A stretch of DNA of 11,924 bases, taken from Candidatus Schekmanbacteria bacterium. GTDB lineage: Bacteria; CSSED10-310; JACPHN01. Shown here piece after piece: positions 7,392-11,924 of the stretch (positions within the stretch are counted from its first letter, which is position 1; each line of letters starts with the position of its first letter). The position numbers were made by a program, and so were the translations under genes. The stretch spans positions 1 through 11,924 of the forward strand of contig JACPHN010000226.1 in assembly GCA_016188575.1 (NCBI GenBank), written 5' to 3'. The notes under the pieces are model-generated. The model saw nothing but the letters and a program-made list of their open reading frames with translations, made no database searches and was not told where the DNA came from.

Positions 7392-9020
7392 ATGTCGGCT
7401 GCCATCCAATTCGACACGGCTCCATCGCGGTATCGTCACCTCAGCCTCGTCGCCGACGGTGACATCGCCTGGATTCACCTGCACGTCGCCGAGGACGGAG
7501 GCATCTTCCCCGGCTACGCGCTCAAGCTCAATTCCTACGACCTCGGCGTCGACATCGAGCTCGCCGATGTGGTGAACCGGTTGCGCTTCGAGCACCCCGA
7601 GGTAGGGGCCGTCATCCTGACTAGCGATCTGCCGGGAGTCTTTTGTGCCGGAGCAAATATCTTCATGCTCTCGGGCGCAGAGCACGGATTCAAAGTCAAT
7701 TTCTGCAAGCTGACGAACGAGACGCGCCTGGCGATCGAGGACGCTACGGAATGCTCCGGACAAGTGTATGTTGCGGCGATCAACGGCATTGCATCCGGGG
7801 GCGGCTACGAGCTCGCGCTCGCGTGTAGTGAAATCTACCTGGTGGACGATCGCAAGTCGGCGGTGGCGTTTCCTGAGATCCCTTACCTCGGTGTGTTGCC
7901 CGGAACGGGAGGATTGACCCGGCTGGTGGACAAGCGCCACGTGCGCCGGGACCTCGCGGATCGGTTTTGCACGCTGGCAGAGGGCGTAAAAGGCCGCCGG
8001 GCCAAGGAGTGGGGGCTGGTCGACGAAGTCGTGGAGCCTACGCGGTTCAGGGAGCTCGTGGAGACGCGAGCGCGCGCACTGGCAGCGGGGCCGGCGCGAG
8101 CGAACCGCACGGGCGTCGTGCTCGACCCGGTGAAACCGCGCGTATCAGCGGACGGCCTGGAATACGAGCACGTCAGTCTGCGACTGGGCCCGGAGCCGCG
8201 CACCGCGCATCTGGTGGTGCGCGGACCTGCCACCGCCGCAGCGGCGGTCACCAGCCCCGCGGCGCTCGACGCGACCTGGTATCCGCTGCGGGCATTCCGG
8301 GAGCTGGATGATGTGCTCCTGCGGCTGCGGTTTAGCTATCCGGAAGCCGGCCTGGTCACCATCGAGACCGCCGGCGACCTCGCTGCCGTGCTCGCCGTCG
8401 ACGACTTTATGGCGCGGCACCGCGAGCACTGGCTCGTCAACGAGGTCGTGCTGCTGATGAAGCGCGTGCTCAAGCGCCTGGACAACACGGCCCGGACCTT
8501 CTTCGCGCTGGTGTCCTCCGGATCATGCTTCGCGGGCAGCTTGCTCGAGCTCGCACTGGCGGCGGACCGCTCATATATGCTCGATGATGGCGGCGTGGCG
8601 GTGGCGGTTTCGCCGCTGAGCTTCGGCGCTCTGCCGATGGGGAACGGGCTTTATCGGCTTGCCGCTCGTTGCTATCCAGATACCGCGCCCATCCTGCGCT
8701 TGCGGAGCATGATTGCGCCGCTTGACGCGCAGGCCGCTGCACGCGAAGGCCTCGTGACCGAGGTCCTCGATGCCCTGGATTGGGACGACGAGCTACGCCT
8801 GGCAGCCGAGGAGCGCGCGAGCTTGTCGCCGGATGCGCTCACGGCGATGGAAAGCAATCTCCGTTTTGCGGGCCCGGAGACCCTGGAAACGAAGATCTTC
8901 GGGCGGCTGTCAGCGTGGCAAAACTGGATCTTTCAGCGACCGAACGCCACCGGAACGCAGGGTGCGCTGACGCTCTATGGGCGACCGGAGTCAGCGACGT
9001 TCGACTGGCGCCGAACCTGA
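7392..9020 (+). CDS. boxC: 2,3-epoxybenzoyl-CoA dihydrolase (BoxC)
   Basis: BoxC hydrolytically opens and cleaves 2,3-epoxybenzoyl-CoA to 3,4-dehydroadipyl-CoA semialdehyde and formate in aerobic benzoyl-CoA degradation. The 542-residue length fits the family (about 550). It has a fused double crotonase architecture. The first domain holds the oxyanion-hole segment FCAGANIFML (84-93), the INGIASGGGYELALA loop-helix (130-144) and AFPEIPYLGVLPGTGG (159-174) with Glu162. The second, degenerate domain (about 290-460) contains SSGSCFAGSLLELALAADRS and PLSFGALPMGNG. ATG 7392 is preferred over the GTG at 7389 directly before it; the ribosome-binding site is weak, so coupling to the sprT-like gene 13 bases upstream is plausible. 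The adjacent downstream BoxB, its pathway partner, makes the call firm. Confidence 0.95.
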   Translation: MSAAIQFDTAPSRYRHLSLVADGDIAWIHLHVAEDGGIFPGYALKLNSYDLGVDIELADVVNRLRFEHPEVGAVILTSDLPGVFCAGANIFMLSGAEHGFKVNFCKLTNETRLAIEDATECSGQVYVAAINGIASGGGYELALACSEIYLVDDRKSAVAFPEIPYLGVLPGTGGLTRLVDKRHVRRDLADRFCTLAEGVKGRRAKEWGLVDEVVEPTRFRELVETRARALAAGPARANRTGVVLDPVKPRVSADGLEYEHVSLRLGPEPRTAHLVVRGPATAAAAVTSPAALDATWYPLRAFRELDDVLLRLRFSYPEAGLVTIETAGDLAAVLAVDDFMARHREHWLVNEVVLLMKRVLKRLDNTARTFFALVSSGSCFAGSLLELALAADRSYMLDDGGVAVAVSPLSFGALPMGNGLYRLAARCYPDTAPILRLRSMIAPLDAQAAAREGLVTEVLDALDWDDELRLAAEERASLSPDALTAMESNLRFAGPETLETKIFGRLSAWQNWIFQRPNATGTQGALTLYGRPESATFDWRRT

Positions 9021-9024
9021 TTCG

Positions 9025-9062
9025 GTGCCCGGTTGACAGCGGCAGGTGTGGCCGGGCACAAT
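9025..9062 (+). promoter_or_regulatory. Dyad-flanked promoter candidate between boxC and boxB
   Basis: Five bases after the boxC stop begins a perfect 8-bp inverted repeat, GTGCCCGG (9025-9032) and CCGGGCAC (9052-9059), separated by 19 bases. Enclosed is a consensus -35 TTGACA (9033-9038), followed at 18 bases by CACAAT (9057-9062), a four-of-six -10 match that overlaps the right arm. It may be a boxB promoter with an operator dyad, or a stem-loop in the boxC-boxB message acting in processing or attenuation. There is no U-tract, so a classical terminator is unlikely. The remaining spacer to boxB (9063-9154) shows nothing else beyond the boxB ribosome-binding site. Confidence 0.5.
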
Positions 9063-9154
9063 GGAGACCAGGAACAGCGCCGAGCGGCTGCTCGCGACCA
9101 GCGTTCCGGCATGCCGCCACGGCCACCCTCTGAAAAGACGAGGAGACCACCGCC

Positions 9155-10585
9155 ATGGCATCCTTTTCTCTTGACCGCATCCCGAATAACGTCGACTTGT
9201 CGAGCGATCCACGGCTGCAGAAGGCGCTCGAGTTGTGGCAGCCCAACTTCGCGCGCTGGTGGCAGGAGATGGGGCCCTCAGGCTTTCAGCAGGATCACAT
9301 CTATCTGCGCACGGCGGTCGACGTCGCGCCCGGCGGCTGGGCGCATTTCGACTTCGTCCGCATGCCCGAGTACCGCTGGGGCATATTTCTGGCCCCTTCG
9401 CAGCGCGACCGCGTGATCGGGTTTGGTGACAACCTGGGGCGACCCGTCTGGAATGAAGTCCCCGGCGAGCTCAGGAAGGAGCTTCGCCGCATCATCGTCA
9501 CCCAGGGAGATACCGAACCGGCATCGGTCGAGCAGCAGCGGCAGCTCGGCCAGACCGCGCCAAGTCTCTACGACTTGCGCAACCTCTTTCAGGTCAACGT
9601 CGAAGAGGGCCGACACCTGTGGGCAATGGTATACCTGCTGCACCGCTACTTCGGCCGCGATGGACGCGAAGAAGCTGAGGAGATGTTGGTCAGACACAGT
9701 GGCGATGCTGACACCCCACGCCTGCTCGAGGCGTTCAACAAGCCGATTGCAAGCTGGTTGGATTTCTTCTGCTTCGCGATGTTCGCGGACCGGGACGGCA
9801 AGTACCAGCTCGCGGCGCTCGCGGAGAGCGGCTTTGACCCGCTGGCGCGGTCGACCCAGTTCATGCTCACAGAGGAAGCTCACCACCTCTTCGTCGGGGA
9901 GACTGGGATCGGTCGGATCGTGGAGCGGACGGCGGAGCTCATGGTGCAAGACCCGAGCGAGGACGTCACCCGGTGCGGCGGCATTCCGCTCGACATGATC
10001 CAGCGCTACGTCAACGAGTGGTTCAGCACGTCGTTGGACTTGTTCGGCGGCGAGGATTCATCCAATGCCGCTCGGTACTTTGCCGCGGGCTTGAAAGGCC
10101 GGTACCGGGAATGCAGCGATGCGCGGTATGATGACCACGTAGCGCTGGAGAGCGCCTACCGGCTGTGCGCGCCGGGCGCCGACGGCGCGCTGCACGAGAT
10201 GCAAATCCCGATGCGCAGGGCGATGAACGCGATCCTCAGAGATAGCTACGCGGACGAGTGCCGGCGCGCCGTGGAGCGGTGGAACGTACATTTGCGCGGC
10301 CGGGGGATCGGCTTTACGTTGCGCTTGCCGTCGCTCGCATTCAATCGCAGACAGGGAGTGTTCGCGGGCATGTTGGCCACTCCCGCCGGGCAGCCGCTGG
10401 TGGCTGCGGAGTTTGATCGCGCGCGGGACGAGTTTCTGCCCTCGAGCAGGGACCGAGCGTACGTCGCATCGCTCATGGTGCCGGTGTATGAGCCGGGCAA
10501 GATCGCGGGCTGGATTGCGCCACCGCGAAAAGGAATCAACGGCAAGCCGCCCGAGCTCGAGTACGTCCGGCGCGCGAGCGCCTGA
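9155..10585 (+). CDS. boxB: Benzoyl-CoA 2,3-epoxidase, diiron subunit (BoxB)
   Basis: BoxB is the class I diiron oxygenase that uses O2 and electrons from the BoxA reductase to form 2,3-epoxybenzoyl-CoA in the cytoplasm. The 476-residue length is typical. The diiron ligands known for the Azoarcus enzyme (E120, E150, H153, D211, E240, H243, from memory) reappear here shifted by exactly one: Glu121, Glu151 and His154 in VNVEEGRH, Asp212 in FADRDG, Glu241 and His244 in TEEAHH. The oxygenase core therefore looks intact. GAGGAG about ten bases before ATG 9155 supports the start. It follows boxC after 134 bases containing a possible promoter of its own. No boxA or benzoate-CoA ligase is in the window, so the electron-transfer partner must be encoded elsewhere. 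Confidence 0.96.
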   Translation: MASFSLDRIPNNVDLSSDPRLQKALELWQPNFARWWQEMGPSGFQQDHIYLRTAVDVAPGGWAHFDFVRMPEYRWGIFLAPSQRDRVIGFGDNLGRPVWNEVPGELRKELRRIIVTQGDTEPASVEQQRQLGQTAPSLYDLRNLFQVNVEEGRHLWAMVYLLHRYFGRDGREEAEEMLVRHSGDADTPRLLEAFNKPIASWLDFFCFAMFADRDGKYQLAALAESGFDPLARSTQFMLTEEAHHLFVGETGIGRIVERTAELMVQDPSEDVTRCGGIPLDMIQRYVNEWFSTSLDLFGGEDSSNAARYFAAGLKGRYRECSDARYDDHVALESAYRLCAPGADGALHEMQIPMRRAMNAILRDSYADECRRAVERWNVHLRGRGIGFTLRLPSLAFNRRQGVFAGMLATPAGQPLVAAEFDRARDEFLPSSRDRAYVASLMVPVYEPGKIAGWIAPPRKGINGKPPELEYVRRASA

Positions 10586-10597
10586 GGAATAGGCCGG

Positions 10598-11419
10598 CTA
10601 ACCGCTCACTGCCTCCCTCCGCTTGCGGAGGGTCAGGGTGGGGGGGAGTGGACTGTTTGACGCGACCTCTATCGTCAGGACGGTCTGGGCCATGGTTGCG
10701 GCGATCAGGGCCCAGGCGGGGATGTAGGTGATCCAGATCGCATTGCCGAGAAGCGGCACATTTCGATGCAGGGCCGGGTGGAAAAAGCCGAGTCCCACAC
10801 CCATGTCGGACAGCAGCATCAAGCACCCCGCCACGGCGAAGCGGCGGGCGATCTCGGGGCGGAAATACCCGCGCCGACTGGTCATCATTCCGTGGTAGGC
10901 CAGCGCGCCGACCAACGCTGCGAAAGGCAGCGACAGCGCCACCATGCCGCCCCTCCCGTACCACAGACAGACGATTGCAATCGGGGTCTCGATGGCAAGA
11001 ACAGCCAGAAGCGCAGGGACGGACAGGCCGCTGGCGCGAGCGCCCCGGCGAAATGCCGCGATGAGATGCGCGTAGGCGACTCCGAAGCCGAGCATGCCGC
11101 CGATTTTGGCGCTGTAGTCCTCCGGGGAAAAGCCGGGAAGACCGCCCAGAAAGATCAGAAAGAAGTCCCCTACCGCCAAGAAGACCAGCGCGCGGGAAAG
11201 CAGAACATGCTCGCGCGTAGGTTTCGGAAGCAGAGCTCCCGCCGCCGCCAGACCGAGGACTACCGGATACTTCGCCAGGGCCAGGGCCGCGTACCGCTGG
11301 GCGAGCAGGTGCTGCAGAACGAGCACGGCGCCGAGCTGAATCAGGGCGACAACCGCGATCAACCGGGCGGTAGGCTCAACCGGAAGGAGGCGTGACCAGC
11401 GTATCGAAGTAGCGCGCAT
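10598..11419 (-). CDS. YhhN/TMEM86-family membrane protein (putative lysoplasmalogenase)
   Basis: This 273-residue polytopic protein has about eight hydrophobic helices (roughly 17-37, 50-66, 73-92, 105-124, 132-153, 159-178, 193-212 and 225-250). Family-type features are GDFFLIFL (84-91), a Gly-rich GGMLGFGVAYAHLI helix (107-120), a CLMLLSD motif (199-205) and a final aromatic helix. YhhN/TMEM86 proteins include lysoplasmalogenases that hydrolyse the vinyl-ether bond of lysoplasmalogens; bacterial members often have unproven substrates. ATG 11419 is the natural start but has only a weak ribosome-binding site. The last ~19 residues (SPLPPTLTLRKRREAVSG) are encoded by a palindromic intergenic repeat and are unlikely to be ancestral. 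The gene is convergent with boxB, leaving 12 bases between stops. Confidence 0.75.
   Translation of the reverse strand: MRATSIRWSRLLPVEPTARLIAVVALIQLGAVLVLQHLLAQRYAALALAKYPVVLGLAAAGALLPKPTREHVLLSRALVFLAVGDFFLIFLGGLPGFSPEDYSAKIGGMLGFGVAYAHLIAAFRRGARASGLSVPALLAVLAIETPIAIVCLWYGRGGMVALSLPFAALVGALAYHGMMTSRRGYFRPEIARRFAVAGCLMLLSDMGVGLGFFHPALHRNVPLLGNAIWITYIPAWALIAATMAQTVLTIEVASNSPLPPTLTLRKRREAVSG
10611..10650 (-). repeat. GC-rich palindromic repeat, copy B (inside the YhhN 3' end)
   Basis: A near-perfect palindrome, CCCTCCGC (10615-10622) against GCGGAGGG (10625-10632), is followed by GGGTCAGGGTGGGG. The 17-base core at 10627-10643 is the exact reverse complement of copy A (2667-2683). It lies at the convergent junction of boxB and the YhhN gene, and its translation forms the end of the latter. 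As a stable hairpin just past the boxB stop it could also help end transcription or protect the boxB message, though no U-run follows. Confidence 0.65.
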
Positions 11420-11642
11420 TGCTAACCGTGGAGCTGTGCCGTGGGGATCGCGTACGGTAGACCCGGATAGGGGAGCAATCGCTGTCGTCCTCTAACACCA
11501 AGCTACGCGAAAGTGAAGCGGCACCGTCGGCAGCCGCCGTCAGTTGTGCCACGGCGCGCGCTCCGGGCGCGATCCGTTCCACGGCGCCAGAATCCGCCGG
11601 CGGCAGCGACAGCAGTGGCGGTGCGGGCGCGGGCAAGGCATC
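11376..11642 (-). pseudogene. Possible 3' remnant of a disrupted gene
   Basis: The minus-strand frame ending at 11376 is open, with GC-ending codons common in its upstream half, and reads like a protein C-terminus: an Ala/Pro-rich stretch, then SLVLEDDSDCSPIRVYRT and NARYFDTLV. It overlaps the YhhN start by 44 bases. Upstream of about 11640 the same frame lies opposite a plus-strand transposase fragment, so any genuine gene would be cut there. I recognise no family. The coding nature is uncertain, and this may be only a chance open frame in GC-rich DNA. Confidence 0.25.
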
Positions 11643-11882
11643 GTCCCCTCCCCGAGTGCCGCCTTCCGCTTCCTGGCGGGCTTTCACAATGCCCCGGAAG
11701 AAGCCAGGCGGCAGCCCGGGGTGGCCTTCATCCCAGCTCCGAACGAGAACCTCTTTGGATTGACCCAGGTCATCGCCGACCTCGTCGCCCGCGTTGCCGA
11801 GAGGCGCGGACAGCGACAGGCCACCCTGGACGCTGACGCCACTCTGATTGAAACCCACAAGAAAGAGGCGCTCTTCTGCTAG
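11640..11882 (+). pseudogene. IS1380-like transposase fragment
   Basis: From about 11646 the plus strand encodes PSPSAAFRFLAGFHN, EEARRQPGVAFIPAPNENL and ATLDADATLIETHKKEALFC. These fit the part of IS1380-type (IS4-superfamily DDE) transposases that leads up to and includes the first catalytic Asp (DADAT). The frame then hits two stop codons in a row (TAG TAG, 11880-11885), where intact relatives as I recall them continue with a Tyr-Lys-Gly-rich segment. None of the three frames in the last 40 bases restores that segment. The upstream sequence in this frame (11544-11640) does not look like the family's N-terminus. Both ends are therefore missing and the fragment is a dead remnant. Family naming is from memory of the motif pattern. 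Confidence 0.6.
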
Positions 11883-11924
11883 TAGATCCAGTGGCACGCA
11901 CCCACTACGCTGCGCTACCATGGA

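Noticed and set aside
7269-7940. A 223-codon minus-strand frame opposite boxC.
   Set aside because: Antisense shadow of the crotonase domain; GC-rich DNA gives long open frames on the reverse strand.
9278-9949. A 223-codon minus-strand frame opposite boxB.
   Set aside because: Antisense to well-conserved BoxB sequence including the diiron ligands; no independent support.
10766-11395. A 209-codon plus-strand frame rich in Gln, Arg and His.
   Set aside because: Antisense of the hydrophobic YhhN helices, which produces exactly this polar composition.

Overview
The window is GC-rich DNA from a Gram-negative bacterium. The evidence is a lipid A/LpxL-type acyltransferase, a soluble Hanks-type Ser/Thr kinase, the short ThiC form and the aerobic benzoyl-CoA (box) pathway. 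That mix, with IS110- and IS1380-type transposase remnants and GC-rich palindromic repeats, would suit a deltaproteobacterial-grade lineage such as Myxococcota or Binatota. The assignment is inference; no rRNA or other marker gene is present.

Layout. The left edge (1-~305) is the 5' end of an IS110-family insertion sequence on the minus strand: the first 38 codons of its transposase, plus an upstream non-coding segment with a long inverted repeat, where this family encodes its bridge RNA. A plus-strand SAM-methyltransferase-like gene follows (346-1266). It converges on a minus-strand block that reads from right to left: thiC (5257-6615), an acetoacetate-decarboxylase-like gene (4310-5257), a membrane-anchored unknown protein (3714-4313), an LpxL-family acyltransferase (2749-3798) and a Ser/Thr kinase (1308-2660). 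The first four genes overlap by 1, 4 and 85 bases, so they are almost certainly one operon. The kinase lies about 90 bases downstream, behind a GC-rich palindromic repeat.

Divergent from thiC, on the plus strand, are a SprT-like zinc protein (6785-7378), boxC (7392-9020) and boxB (9155-10585). BoxB epoxidises the ring of benzoyl-CoA and BoxC opens and cleaves it, so the pair carries the core of hybrid aerobic benzoate degradation. The BoxA reductase, benzoate-CoA ligase and downstream genes are not in the window. A perfect 8-bp inverted repeat enclosing a promoter-like TTGACA lies between boxC and boxB.

The right edge holds a minus-strand YhhN/TMEM86-type membrane protein (10598-11419), whose C-terminal tail is encoded by a second copy of the palindromic repeat. 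Beyond it is a decayed region with a plus-strand IS1380-like transposase fragment (about 11640-11882) and possibly the 3' end of a disrupted minus-strand gene.

No tRNA, rRNA, CRISPR array or phage module was seen. The most unusual items are the candidate IS110 bridge-RNA segment, the ADC-like protein lacking the expected lysine in the thiC operon, thiC without a visible TPP riboswitch, and the dyad-flanked promoter before boxB.
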